A stretch of DNA of 64,000 nt from an uncultured Planctomycetota bacterium. GTDB taxonomy: Bacteria; Planctomycetota; Planctomycetia; Pirellulales; Thermoguttaceae. The notes under the pieces were generated by a model. The model saw nothing but the letters and a program-made list of their open reading frames with translations, was not told the origin of the DNA and searched no databases. Position numbers and translations under genes: made by a program. Shown one piece after another: positions 37,301-47,220 of the stretch. The stretch spans positions 62,001 to 126,000 of the forward strand of contig ONJR01000144.1 in assembly GCA_900318195.1 (NCBI GenBank), given 5' to 3'. Numbering within the stretch: position 1 is the stretch's first letter; every line of letters begins with the position of its first letter.

Positions 37301-39429
37301 TAGTACAACCACAGCTTAATAACGCGCAACGTCTCGCGTTTGGACGAGTAAGCTTCAAGCCACTGAACTGACGCCGCGACAACACGCGCGAGAGACGAAA
37401 GTTTGTCCCAATGTTTCTGAACTAACTGGTCGTGCAAAAGGAGAACGGCGCGCAAAATTGCGCGGCGCGAGTCAAGACTACGCCCTTGCTCGGCAAAAAG
37501 ACACGCGCTCAAAATGAGATTCTCAAATCGTTCAGACTCATAGAATTCTTCATCGCCGCCTACTTCATGAATATCGCTAACGAGCGCCTCAGCCGCCATG
37601 ACGCACTCGAACGCGCGAGGATCTGAATCATAGAAATAACGTCTACCGCAAATATGGAGAGCGCAAAACCTTGTTACAAGGAGATCGCGCCATCCATTCT
37701 CGACTGGATTGTTACAATTAGTGAACGCTATAGCGCGCTCGAGACACTCGAGCTCCCGTTGTTCATTATTAACGGACGTGTAGTAACCTAATAACGTCAG
37801 GAGCAAAACAAAGTACGTTTTGGCAATCTTATCGCGTTCGTCTTCGCTTAACCCTTCGACTAGTGTCTGCAACTTTTGAGCAAGCGGCTCCACAGTAGCT
37901 CCGCAATCGCGTGAAAACGCGGTTTTAGCTAGTAGCAGTGTTAACGAGATCGCTGCCGCGCACGCGTCAAGGAAACGTTCGTCGTCCAAGGCGCCACAAC
38001 GATAACTTTGCAAAAGGTAGTCAACCGCCTTCACAAGATCATACAATACTTCGTCGCTTTCCGCATTTTTACTCGACAAAGTAGCGCGTTTTTGATACGC
38101 ATGACGCGCAATTTCAAATTTTAACCAGGGAGGATCGGCGGGCATGGGATCCGCCAACATTTCGTCAGCAAATTTAATTGTTTTATCGGTAATCGCAACG
38201 CTCTTTTGAAATCTACCCAGCCGATGCATTAACGAAGCGCAATTCAACATCACGTAGGCGTAATGAGACGCATACGCATAATGGTTCCGTGAACGAAGAT
38301 CTTCAATAAAACTGATCGCGTCCTCAACGCTCGATTCGGCTTTACAAAACTCGCCTTCGCTAATCCTAATTTCTGCTACTTGAAGCGCGCAGTTGGCTAG
38401 ATCAACTAAGAAAGCGAAACTGACGCTTTCATTCTGGAGCGCCGTCATCGCATCGTTGCATGAACTGATCGCCGCTGAATAATCGCCAACAGAGAGTTGG
38501 AGGTTAGCCATTGTTATATTAACATACGCAAACCTTACGCTATTCAGTTCGTCTGTCGGGTCTTGATCGCAGAGCGTTTTAAGCCAGGTTCGCGATTCCT
38601 CAAACTCCGCGAGCGCCTCCGATTCAAATCCCCAAATCATAGCGCCGCGTCCGTTAGCGTAATGTCGCCGCGCCTTGACTAGCGCGTTTTCCAAGCCTAA
38701 CGACATTTCAAGAATATGATCTATTGTGTCGAGCGATTGCTTAACAACGTTCTGGGGAGGTCGTAACGAACGACTTACAAACGCGCCTATTTCACGTAGC
38801 GACACTTCAATCAACAGAGTTTGAGCGTCCAAGTCAGGCGCGCCCTCATTCTCTGATTCACGAAGCAACTCGGTCAGATAGCGTCGTGAAGAAGCGTAGA
38901 CTTTCGTTTCATAGCTGAAGGGAACGTCGTCGGTCGAGGAAACTAGGAGAAGTTTTACAAGAGGTATCGCAAAGGCTGGATTCTCCTTTCTCTCCTTGCG
39001 CAAACGTCTAATCCACTTATTTCGGCTCTCTACATCGAGCTCTTCCCAGTCGAAGTCTATGAAGGAACCTATTTCCTCATCCGACTCGGGATCGGGAAGT
39101 CCCGACAAAGCATGACTCGTTTCAGCGTTCTGCTCGTGAAACGCATCGTCTCCCTCTTCTGATTCAAAGGGATCAGAAGCCGATCTCCTCATCGCGCTAT
39201 AGAACATGATGAGATCAGCCCAAAAGAGCTCGTCGCTCACAAAGTTCTCTTCTTGAAAGCGCCGTTTCATCCACGCGCCAGTTTCCGCGTCGTCGTCTAC
39301 CCTCGAAAGACGTTCGTCTCTCGAACGACGCGTTTCATTGACGAAATTAAGCAAATTCTCAACTGCGGTTTCCAAGTACGAACCGCTAGCGTTATCTTCA
39401 TTGGTGTTGTAATCGTCGACTTTGTTCAT
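34324..39429 (-). CDS. giant TPR-like helical-repeat protein of unknown function
   Basis: About 1,701 residues from ATG 39429; the frame also opens at a TTG at 39483. No signal or membrane segment. Residues about 230-470 contain TPR-like helical pairs (FESEALAEFEESRTWLK, LQLSVGDYSAAISSCNDAM, RISEGEFCKAESSVEDAI and RLGRFQKSVAITDKTI). Similar helical repeats seem to continue through most of the chain, including ALINKGGARDQKVAQTYLEDARLYL near the end. No nuclease, ATPase or protease motif is seen. It overlaps the HTH-methyltransferase start, so the pair is likely translated together. Base composition matches its neighbours. Function unknown; the operon suggests a role tied to DNA modification, but this is inference. 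Confidence 0.6.
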   Translation of the reverse strand: MNKVDDYNTNEDNASGSYLETAVENLLNFVNETRRSRDERLSRVDDDAETGAWMKRRFQEENFVSDELFWADLIMFYSAMRRSASDPFESEEGDDAFHEQNAETSHALSGLPDPESDEEIGSFIDFDWEELDVESRNKWIRRLRKERKENPAFAIPLVKLLLVSSTDDVPFSYETKVYASSRRYLTELLRESENEGAPDLDAQTLLIEVSLREIGAFVSRSLRPPQNVVKQSLDTIDHILEMSLGLENALVKARRHYANGRGAMIWGFESEALAEFEESRTWLKTLCDQDPTDELNSVRFAYVNITMANLQLSVGDYSAAISSCNDAMTALQNESVSFAFLVDLANCALQVAEIRISEGEFCKAESSVEDAISFIEDLRSRNHYAYASHYAYVMLNCASLMHRLGRFQKSVAITDKTIKFADEMLADPMPADPPWLKFEIARHAYQKRATLSSKNAESDEVLYDLVKAVDYLLQSYRCGALDDERFLDACAAAISLTLLLAKTAFSRDCGATVEPLAQKLQTLVEGLSEDERDKIAKTYFVLLLTLLGYYTSVNNEQRELECLERAIAFTNCNNPVENGWRDLLVTRFCALHICGRRYFYDSDPRAFECVMAAEALVSDIHEVGGDEEFYESERFENLILSACLFAEQGRSLDSRRAILRAVLLLHDQLVQKHWDKLSSLARVVAASVQWLEAYSSKRETLRVIKLWLYYINKLRIRYVESVSNPHDAEEAGDHVKDFSLNASILDDVTVTLRILRVRVLMKGEWSDDMCKFLPVYKVGVSERHTNFVAPLYDSLEESAPILNHMTLEQFQTRRAEFVRSLETDDFNATDETRSGNVLLHRLGGVLAEVVWRDLNFCLRVFVKRVDDCENGNFSSLFETLQKIVDIYWARNEKTLAAAEVSIVAREFAAILVEADAELQLYCEGGARVDVDALKEKLQRQNEAFVKDSRPLAESNDDNKQETAVSRLIAARKVFCYLGDLLAACERNSWRIATFVDEDVDVLGERECECFTKEAADERESADFDLKRSQPWLESETNSNIDQFNTFLLQGVKIARPGERKEFFDRAERAYLLALCALGARIKTNPILALQYIESLHCYTAFLARKGRREEGLALWTTVETWLVPYLSGLKGRSLEYQLFFYHHYFDFVDDELNDRPTLRKIATIVSSLLVQDDQRNGARRVSPETHILFMMAFAGMYHEDEDVENEIACLKSVVRVCLDSCETHFRLCRFGVMITALLQLFENGERDDRLFAARCFYRSERFFDRLDASDRDELVPMIWRLSGWLVDFYSNERRCFYLANHFAMKAHSLTRQALDACSTELDVRDIATSIVPRMEALNQFYDSIGDFVGGSQINSSVHVIVSSLLHAFDRGELSVGFYQAPLFGLCGSLVTRAAFFDAIAFDGRIAMPTAAALSEVKSRFSERVRNVVARVDAVSGLSRPRRPQLRSIWRRCMSLFGHKSAQASYSCNEEELNENAIEIEFIYQYILVSLQIIGGSKTISDRAKLSQFRRLLAVVRHTFKFPNMLELDVVNNIIDYSYDFGLWNNVIQETRNFERVSRPESLSDAQQSALKHGQCYLKLLCANALINKGGARDQKVAQTYLEDARLYLNEQIRQKDFMIRRLLWLEFLGRAKLAFQEGRIEEAFANARRARHMEDWCKRFCRPFSLLNVFSAELAELFDKLSRLTKTTERSHPNDEGSENE

Positions 39430-39620
39430 TTTGTTAATCTTATCGTGTTCGCCGTATCGTCGTCGGCGTCGACAACGCCGCAACAGTCTTAAAAAACCGG
39501 CGATAAAGTAAAAGGTAAAACGCGTCCATTACGTAGCAAAACGGTTCGCGTCAGCTCCGCGCCAACGATTTGAGTCGATCAAGATCTCCTCGGTCAACGT
39601 TAAAAAAACCTCCCTCGTCG

Positions 39621-41021
39621 CTATAGCAAACGGTCGTCCGTTCCCAATAGTGTCAAGGCTTCATTATAACGACGCTCGCCACAGAGGTTGCGCAACGCCT
39701 TTACAAAATCAATCTGTTCAGGAGTCCACAGGATCGGTCTCACTACGGACGTGTTAAGCGTACTCTTTAATTTACCGACGGTGTGTTCATAGATCAGCGT
39801 CGTCAACCGTTCAAGCCCTGATCGTAGCCGCGCGCTAACGCGCACAAAATCAGGAGACCACTCGCTGTCGGATTGAGCGTCGAGAAGGTCTGACTTATTA
39901 AGTACCTTCAGAATTTCTAGATTACTCGCGAAGGATTTATCAAGCCCCTCGCGCGTCTCAAAAGAGACTTGCGAGGACTGTGGTACGCCTGCGTCGTAAC
40001 AGTACAAAGCGACGTCGGCAACTCGACTAAATTGCCGCGCATTTTCGATTCCGACACGCTCAACGCGATCAGTCGTATTACGCAGACCGGCCGCGTCGAC
40101 GAATCGAAAAAGCCAGCCGTTAATAAGCGCAGTTGCGCCGACTAAATCGCGCGTCGTGCCAGCCTCGGGAGAAACCACGGAACGCTCATAACCGAGAAGC
40201 GCGTTGAAAAGACTGCTCTTGCCAACATTTGGAGCGCCAAGAAGCGATACGACAAACGGTTCAAAAAGTCGACGTCCCCAAGCTCGATGGATAAGAACCT
40301 CGTCGAGCTCGTCGGTAATTTGACTTTCAAGCTCTAAAGCGCGACCAAACGCGCTCGAAACAAGAACCGAGAGGTCGGAGCCAAGGTTTTCAAAGAAGAG
40401 CCGAAGCGCACGGCGCTGATCGAGCGCTATTCTCGCCGTCTCTTCAGAGGATACCCGCGCAATCAAACTTGAGATTTTTGAGAAGAACAACTCTTCCAAT
40501 ACGTTTGAGGAACCAAAGAGCGTTCCACGAACCAACCCGGAGTCCGCCGTAAGCATTCTATTGTGTTGAACCGCATTATTCGCCTCCTCACGCTCAAGTT
40601 TACGTTCCCATTTATCAGGCTCAAGAGTTCGCGCGCCAGAACGAACGAAAAACTCGATAATCCGCGTCGTGACGAATTCGCCGCCATGGCAATCAATTTC
40701 GTACGCAAAATAGCCGCGCCGCCTCAGAACAACTTCTTCGTATATGCCTTCGTCCTTCCCTTCATCGACTTTAAAATACGCAAAGAACGGTCGATCATAT
40801 TCGAAAAAAGAGTTGCGCGGCGACTCGCGTGATTCTCCCAAACGCACGCGTCGTGCAAGCGCGTTGAGAGCCTCCGAGCCGCTAACGCCCAACGATGAGA
40901 CGCCGCCGCGACCAATAGGCGTTAGCCGCGCGATAAAGAAATCGTCCTGCTCGTGCGGAGTTGCTTCGGTGAAACACAAGTTAGTCGCGTCCGTCACTCC
41001 AAACCTCAATAGATCGTTCAC
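39621..41021 (-). CDS. divergent MnmE/TrmE-like GTPase without the C-terminal cysteine motif
   Basis: 466 residues from a GTG; no in-frame ATG is available upstream. The N-terminal folate-binding-like part has FFIARLTPIGRGGVSSLGVSG (cf. IATPxGRGGIxxxRISG). The G domain has a complete GAPNVGKSS P-loop (262-270), GTTRD (288-292), DAAG (309-312) and NKSD. In MnmE the chain ends in FCIGK, whose Cys is needed for tRNA wobble uridine modification; here it ends ALTLLGTDDRLL, so that Cys is absent. It could have another role. It starts 39 bp after the membrane-protein stop and probably shares a transcript. Confidence 0.7.
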   Translation of the reverse strand: MNDLLRFGVTDATNLCFTEATPHEQDDFFIARLTPIGRGGVSSLGVSGSEALNALARRVRLGESRESPRNSFFEYDRPFFAYFKVDEGKDEGIYEEVVLRRRGYFAYEIDCHGGEFVTTRIIEFFVRSGARTLEPDKWERKLEREEANNAVQHNRMLTADSGLVRGTLFGSSNVLEELFFSKISSLIARVSSEETARIALDQRRALRLFFENLGSDLSVLVSSAFGRALELESQITDELDEVLIHRAWGRRLFEPFVVSLLGAPNVGKSSLFNALLGYERSVVSPEAGTTRDLVGATALINGWLFRFVDAAGLRNTTDRVERVGIENARQFSRVADVALYCYDAGVPQSSQVSFETREGLDKSFASNLEILKVLNKSDLLDAQSDSEWSPDFVRVSARLRSGLERLTTLIYEHTVGKLKSTLNTSVVRPILWTPEQIDFVKALRNLCGERRYNEALTLLGTDDRLL

Positions 41022-41060
41022 TGCGTAAAATCAAAAAAGGCAGTTACACTTACTTCTCGC

Positions 41061-42194
41061 TCAAATTCCCCTGCTCTTCTCTTCTTCACGTCTTGCATTT
41101 TCGGAGTCAAACGTTGGCGCGCCCTTACCGTCCTGGAGAATCCTTCGCAACTTTTTACTCTCACCTTTACCAAGATTTAACGCGCAAGAATCGTACGGTG
41201 TTCCATCCACGCTACGACGCAAAAGCGCGTAGACAGCGTTTGTATAGACGACTAAAGCAACCGCTAAGTAGGAATCAGGAGTCGCAATAACGGTAAGACG
41301 CCAAAAATCGATCCAACGACTAGTAGCGCCATAGTAAACGTTGTCGAAAAAAACAAGAGCAAGTTGTGCGAACGCCTCAAAAATAACGAATCCTATAACG
41401 GTCAAAATAGCGGCCGCTACCATATAAAAGATCCAAAAGAGCGGTCGTTGCGTAAGGTAGGATATACCACGAGAAGTTGCGTCAAAACCGTCGCAATTTT
41501 CAGCGGCTATCGCGGAAACAGCAAGAGGCGCGGAAAAACTCGTTACCACGCACAAAAAGAGCGTAATGAAACTAAGCGCGACAACAACCGGCGCAGCAAA
41601 ATGTAAAACTCCGATTCGACCGACCATACCTAGCGCTATTAACGCCGATAAGAGCAAACAGGGGATAGCGCATGGAAGCAGAGCCGAGGGTAATCGTCGG
41701 ATTGCAAATGTAAAGGACGCGAATAAGGACGAGCGCGACGTCGTTAAAAGTCGAACGAGAGTAGCGCGGGACAAAGCAAGAGCAAAAAGTCCGGCAAGCG
41801 CCAATCCAACGATTAGCGTCGGTAAAAAACATACGCACGATTCCAAACGTTCCGCGCAAAACTGTGCGTGCATATCCTGGAGTGCGCTTACACGAAACGA
41901 ATACTTGATCGGCGCCAGCGCGCTGACGACAACGCCCTCGCCAGCACAAAACGGCTCGCCAACAACAAGGAGCGAACGATCACACGACGAATCACAGCCT
42001 GCAAGTTGCGGTTCAATAAAACACGACCGCACCCCGAGCGTCGTAGCAAATAACGCAATCAGTAGCGCGCCCAATGCAATAAACGAAAACTTAAACGTTG
42101 CCGAAAACGCTCTGAAAAAAAGAGTCGGTGGAACCAAGGACTGCCAATCGACGCGTCTTATGACGCCTTCGTCAATATCAGTCAGCTTGTTCAT
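41061..42194 (-). CDS. polytopic membrane protein, unknown function
   Basis: 377 residues from ATG 42194; the longer frame starts from a rare codon and has an unlikely N-terminus. About six hydrophobic segments are seen, for example FSFIALGALLIALFATTLG, FLPTLIVGLALAGLFALAL and VVVALSFITLFLCVV. Overall layout (a YVAL-like permease without transport motifs) resembles predicted membrane proteins found beside chaperone or tRNA genes in planctomycetes. No function can be given. It is 39 bp ahead of the MnmE-like gene. Confidence 0.6.
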   Translation of the reverse strand: MNKLTDIDEGVIRRVDWQSLVPPTLFFRAFSATFKFSFIALGALLIALFATTLGVRSCFIEPQLAGCDSSCDRSLLVVGEPFCAGEGVVVSALAPIKYSFRVSALQDMHAQFCAERLESCVCFLPTLIVGLALAGLFALALSRATLVRLLTTSRSSLFASFTFAIRRLPSALLPCAIPCLLLSALIALGMVGRIGVLHFAAPVVVALSFITLFLCVVTSFSAPLAVSAIAAENCDGFDATSRGISYLTQRPLFWIFYMVAAAILTVIGFVIFEAFAQLALVFFDNVYYGATSRWIDFWRLTVIATPDSYLAVALVVYTNAVYALLRRSVDGTPYDSCALNLGKGESKKLRRILQDGKGAPTFDSENARREEEKSRGI

Positions 42195-42348
42195 CGCAGA
42201 ATTCCTCCCATAAATAAGCGCGCCTCCCCAAGGCGTCGCACCACATAAAACCGTATTATACTCTAGACTCCCAAAAAACCAATACAATCCTAGCAGTTTG
42301 TCAAGAAAAAACAATTCTGACGCTCTGGAACTTAGGAAAAAGATAACC

Positions 42349-42386
42349 AAAAACGACCCTCCCCGTGAAAGAAACGGAAAAGGTCG
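42349..42386 (-). terminator. terminator after the YacG-like gene
   Basis: On the minus strand a 13-bp stem (CGACCTTTTCCGT with ACGGGGAGGGTCG, wobble pairs included; bases 42354-42366 and 42374-42386) is followed by TTTTT (42349-42353). The membrane-protein/MnmE genes therefore likely have their own promoter in the 42195-42348 interval. Confidence 0.85.
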
Positions 42387-42445
42387 CAGAAATACACAAG
42401 CGCGTTCAGCAAGCGCGCATTCGGCGCGGAACGCACGCGAGCGGA

Positions 42446-42649
42446 TTACTCTTCTATTTGACGCTCGCCAAGCTCTGTGTCTAAAATTGCTTTTTCAATC
42501 TCATCGACGTCCAAACGTAACGTTTCGATCGAATACTCTTCATTCAGCCACCGCTTCATATCGATCATCTGGCAGCGGTTGGAGCAAAATGGCTTCGGCG
42601 CGTTCTGATTATCTGACGCGACTTCTTTACCACAAATTGGACAACGCAT
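42446..42649 (-). CDS. yacG: YacG-like zinc-binding protein (gyrase inhibitor family)
   Basis: 67 residues. CPICGKEV and PFCSNRCQMIDMKRWLNEEY match the YacG/DUF329 family; the four Cys bind one zinc. In E. coli YacG inhibits DNA gyrase by binding GyrB. The tail lacks a longer C-terminal segment, as in some relatives. It lies 44 bp below the FmdB-type gene and is followed by a strong terminator. Confidence 0.85.
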   Translation of the reverse strand: MRCPICGKEVASDNQNAPKPFCSNRCQMIDMKRWLNEEYSIETLRLDVDEIEKAILDTELGERQIEE

Positions 42650-42693
42650 GAAAAAGACTACCTATTTCTCGCGTGCAAAGACGCAAAACGTTT

Positions 42694-42918
42694 TTACTTG
42701 GAACTTGTCGAAGGAGTCGACGGAGAAGACGAAGCGTTCTTATAATCGGTACAATAAAATCCCGTCCCCTTGAAAATAATACCGGCGCCGCCGCTAATAA
42801 GTTTGTGGAAACGTGCGCTTCCACACTTAGGACACGCTTTAACAGGCTCCGCCGTCATCGGCTGGAAGATTTCGGAAGACTGACGACATTCGTCACAATA
42901 ATATTCGTAGGTTGGCAT
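42694..42918 (-). CDS. FmdB-family zinc-ribbon protein
   Basis: 74 residues from ATG 42918 (MPTYEYYCDECRQSSEIFQ). Two CxxC knuckles (CDEC, CPKCG) form a zinc ribbon, followed by ARFHKLISGGAGIIFKGTGFY and a Ser/Thr-Pro-rich tail typical of the FmdB family. Function in these small proteins is mostly unknown; the family name comes from a methanogen formamidase cluster. Lies between grpE and yacG. Confidence 0.85.
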   Translation of the reverse strand: MPTYEYYCDECRQSSEIFQPMTAEPVKACPKCGSARFHKLISGGAGIIFKGTGFYCTDYKNASSSPSTPSTSSK

Positions 42919-42987
42919 TGTTAAATACAATTCTGATAAAACACGGTAACCGATAGGAAACTACCGTCATTTTACGATCGGTTATCG

Positions 42988-43022
42988 AAAAGGCGCTACG
43001 CTCCGCTAGTAGAGCGTAGCGC
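42988..43022 (-). terminator. terminator after grpE
   Basis: An 11-bp perfect stem (42993-43003 with 43012-43022) has an 8-nt loop. On the minus strand it is followed by CTTTT. It closes the chaperone transcript 27 bp below the grpE stop. Confidence 0.88.
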
Positions 43023-43048
43023 AATTTCTGAACCAGACGCGTAATCAC

Positions 43049-43642
43049 TTACTTCACGATAGGCACGGCAAGTATCACTTGCGAAGGGCGGACGACCCTA
43101 TCCTTTAAAATGAAACCCGTTTTAACCTCGGTTATAACGGTATTCGGCTCGTACTCGTCAGAAGGCGCAAATCCGACCGATTCGTGAAACTTCGGGTCAA
43201 AGGGTTGATGAAGCGCCTCGATCCTTTCAATGCCATTCCTCGCGAGAATAGTTGCAAATTCCTTCGTAACCATTTTAACGCCGTCAAGAATAGCGGCGCC
43301 GTTCTTCTCGGGCTCCGATATATTGAGCGCGAGTAAAAGATTGTCCCAAACTGGCAAAATAGCCCGCGCCAAGTCCATAGACGCGTACTTTTTTTCCTCG
43401 TCATGTATTCTCTGCGTTCTTTTGCGGAAATTTTCCAGCTCAGCGAGCGCGCGCAGCTTGTCGTCCTTTTCTTTCGCCAACGCGTTCTGCAACGCCTGAA
43501 ACTCCTCTTTGGAGAGAACCACGCTCTCGCCTGCGTCGTCGACGTCCTGAACAGCGTCGCCGTCTGATAGTTCGTCGGCAAGCGCCTCAAAAGTTTTCTG
43601 AAGATCGGAAGGATTAACGTCGTCTTTATTGTTCTGTTCCAT
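43049..43642 (-). CDS. grpE: GrpE nucleotide-exchange factor
   Basis: 197 residues from ATG 43642 (the longer frame starts with TTG). A long N-terminal coiled coil includes ELENFRKRTQRIHDEEKKYA. The C-terminal beta domain has HQPFDPKFHESVGF and the end VVRPSQVILAVP, both GrpE signatures. GrpE releases ADP from DnaK. It follows dnaJ by 139 bp; dnaK itself is not in the window. Confidence 0.93.
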   Translation of the reverse strand: MEQNNKDDVNPSDLQKTFEALADELSDGDAVQDVDDAGESVVLSKEEFQALQNALAKEKDDKLRALAELENFRKRTQRIHDEEKKYASMDLARAILPVWDNLLLALNISEPEKNGAAILDGVKMVTKEFATILARNGIERIEALHQPFDPKFHESVGFAPSDEYEPNTVITEVKTGFILKDRVVRPSQVILAVPIVK

Positions 43643-43781
43643 GATATCTTTTCTATCAACCCACTTCAAATATCGTACCTTGCCTCAAAATTTCTCACGC
43701 GTCATTCGTCAGAACGCCAAACTAGCGCTTGAAATTCAAAGCATACCGACTTTATCAGGGCGTCGGTTAGTTCCCCTGGGA

Positions 43782-44960
43782 TTATTTATCCTTATCTGCC
43801 TTGTCGTCGTCGGGCTTGGCGCCTTTTTTGTCCGAAGGAAAAAAATCCTTAACAAACTCCTTCAGGCGCGCGCCAAAACTTTTCCGCTCTGTCAACACAG
43901 AATCCCCCTCGTACTCAGCTAACTTACGAAGAATCGCTTCGTGCTCCGGTTTGATCTTGGTCGGCACCTCGATATAAACTTGAATGTGCAGATCGCCAAC
44001 AATATTCCGTCTCGGAGTCGGCATTCCTCGCCCGCGCAATCGAATGACGTCGCCATTCTGCGTTCCTGGCGGAATCTTAATCTTCTCGACGCCGTCAAGG
44101 GTAGGAACTTCAACCTCTGCGCCAAGCGCAGCCTGAGCGTAGCCGATCGGAATCTGACAGATAAGATCCTGCCCGTCGCGGTGAAAGAAAGGATGCTTTT
44201 TGATTTGGATAAAGACGTAACAATCGCCGGAAGGACCTCCATTGGGACTATGCTCGCCTTCGCCCTGCAACCTCAACCGAGCCCCACTGTCGACGCCGGC
44301 TGGAATTCGCACTGTCCGCACGACCTCTTTCGCCGTCAATCCCGAACCGCGACAATCCATACACGGTTCCGCTATAATAACGCCGCGTCCGCCGCACTTT
44401 GGACATGTCGTTTGAAACGAGAAGACGCCCGTCGATTGTTGAATTCGTCCACGACCGCCGCAATATTTGCAGGTCTCAGGTTTCGTACCAGGTTTCGCGC
44501 CGGAACCTCCGCAAGTTTGGCATACCTCGCGTCTCCGATAGCGAATTTCCTTATCGACGCCCTTTGCCGCCTCGTGAAGATCAAGGGTAACGCTACACTG
44601 TACGTCGGCGCCTTGTCGCACCCGTGTCGCGCGTCCACCGCCAAATATGTCGCCGAACATTCCGCCAAACAAGTCGCCAAAGGAGCCAAAGATCTCGCTA
44701 ACGTCTTGAAAACCGCCGCCAACTCCATTGCGTTCAAGACCTGCTTTTCCGTAGCGGTCGTATATTTCTTTCTTTTCGGGATCGCTTAAAATCTCGAACG
44801 CTTCTGCGCATAGCTTGAACTTTGCGACAGCTTCTTCGTCGCCAGGATTGCGGTCAGGATGGTATTTCAGAGCCGCTTTGCGATACGCCGATTTAATCTC
44901 TTCCGGCGACGCCGTGCGTTCGACCTCAAGAATATCGTAATAATCGAGTTCTTCAGCCAT
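43782..44960 (-). CDS. dnaJ: DnaJ co-chaperone
   Basis: 392 residues from ATG 44960. The J domain (residues 4-70) has the HPD motif in [17 protein letters not shown] Gly/Phe-rich segment follows. Four zinc-finger repeats ([24 protein letters not shown] and CMDCRGSG) are intact, so it is a full type-I DnaJ. The C-terminal tail is Lys/Asp-rich. It stimulates DnaK ATPase and binds unfolded proteins. Lies between groEL1 and grpE. Confidence 0.95.
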   Translation of the reverse strand: MAEELDYYDILEVERTASPEEIKSAYRKAALKYHPDRNPGDEEAVAKFKLCAEAFEILSDPEKKEIYDRYGKAGLERNGVGGGFQDVSEIFGSFGDLFGGMFGDIFGGGRATRVRQGADVQCSVTLDLHEAAKGVDKEIRYRRREVCQTCGGSGAKPGTKPETCKYCGGRGRIQQSTGVFSFQTTCPKCGGRGVIIAEPCMDCRGSGLTAKEVVRTVRIPAGVDSGARLRLQGEGEHSPNGGPSGDCYVFIQIKKHPFFHRDGQDLICQIPIGYAQAALGAEVEVPTLDGVEKIKIPPGTQNGDVIRLRGRGMPTPRRNIVGDLHIQVYIEVPTKIKPEHEAILRKLAEYEGDSVLTERKSFGARLKEFVKDFFPSDKKGAKPDDDKADKDK

Positions 44961-45007
44961 CGTAATCTTCTCGAGTTGTGAAATCTTAAACCACATCGCG
45001 CTAGACG

Positions 45008-45046
45008 TAAGGTCAGACTCACCCTAGCTGGACGAATCTGACCTTA
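45008..45046 (-). terminator. stem-loop between groEL1 and dnaJ
   Basis: Ten-base arms TAAGGTCAGA (45008-45017) and TCTGACCTTA (45037-45046) pair perfectly across a 19-nt loop. No clear T-run follows on the minus strand, so it may be a partial terminator or RNA-processing site that lowers dnaJ-grpE levels relative to groEL. Confidence 0.5.
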
Positions 45047-45090
45047 TGCGCCGTGGAGCGCGCTCAACGATTCAGCGCGCCGTTGTCAAA

Positions 45091-46701
<1,611 letters not shown>

Positions 46702-46731
46702 TTAAAACGTCCTTATATATTCGGTAAGAGA

Positions 46732-46755
46732 ACTTCTACGCATTGCGTCGGAAGT
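46732..46755 (-). other. intercistronic hairpin between groES and groEL1
   Basis: Nested arms ACTTC/GAAGT (46732-46736, 46751-46755) and ACGCA/TGCGT (46738-46742, 46744-46748) lie between the two genes. A wider inverted repeat AAGAGAAC/GTTCTCTT (46726-46733, 46783-46790) flanks it. Possibly a processing or stability element. Confidence 0.45.
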
Positions 46756-46795
46756 CTCGCTGTATTGAAAGGGAGTGTCGACGTTCTCTTCAGAA

Positions 46796-47110
46796 TCACT
46801 CTGACTTGACAACCTTGGCCAGGACGTCGCTTTCGCGGAGAATTTTATATTGCTCGCCGTCAACTTCAACGTCGGAACCGGAATATTTTCCGTAAATCAC
46901 TTCATCGCCGACCGCGACATTCATTTCCGCGCGTTTGCCGTTGTCGAGGAGACGTCCAACGCCAGTCGCCACAACGGTTCCGCGTTGCGGTTTTTCTTTC
47001 GCGCTGTCGGGTAGCAAGATTCCTCCGGAGGTCTTTTCTTCAGCGTCGAGAGGTTTCACGACAATACGATCGTCGAGAGGTCGGATGTTGAGATTTTTCT
47101 TAGCGGACAT
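46796..47110 (-). CDS. groES: GroES co-chaperonin
   Basis: 104 residues. I start at ATG 47110 since AAAGGATC lies about 7 nt upstream. [26 protein letters not shown] contains the mobile loop; [17 protein letters not shown] and [12 protein letters not shown]-like segments follow. It forms the lid of GroEL. The gene sits between two groEL copies. Confidence 0.95.
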   Translation of the reverse strand: MSAKKNLNIRPLDDRIVVKPLDAEEKTSGGILLPDSAKEKPQRGTVVATGVGRLLDNGKRAEMNVAVGDEVIYGKYSGSDVEVDGEQYKILRESDVLAKVVKSE

Positions 47111-47161
47111 TTTAGATCCTTTCAATATTGAATATCTGTCTTGATGAATTTCCTTTGAAAT

Positions 47162-47187
47162 CCGAGATCGCGTAATTGCGATCTCGG
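47162..47187 (-). terminator. hairpin between groEL2 and groES
   Basis: Perfect 10-bp arms (CCGAGATCGC at 47162-47171 and GCGATCTCGG at 47178-47187) lie 33 bp below the groEL2 stop. On the minus strand the stem is followed by ATTTCAAAGG without a T-run, so it is a weak terminator or attenuator between groEL2 and groES-groEL1. Confidence 0.5.
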
Positions 47188-47220
47188 GTATTTACGGTCG
47201 CGCGGACAGTAGTACGAGCA

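Noticed and set aside
39484-39620. Possible tRNA in the gap near 39541
   Set aside because: No cloverleaf arms or T-loop sequence could be drawn.
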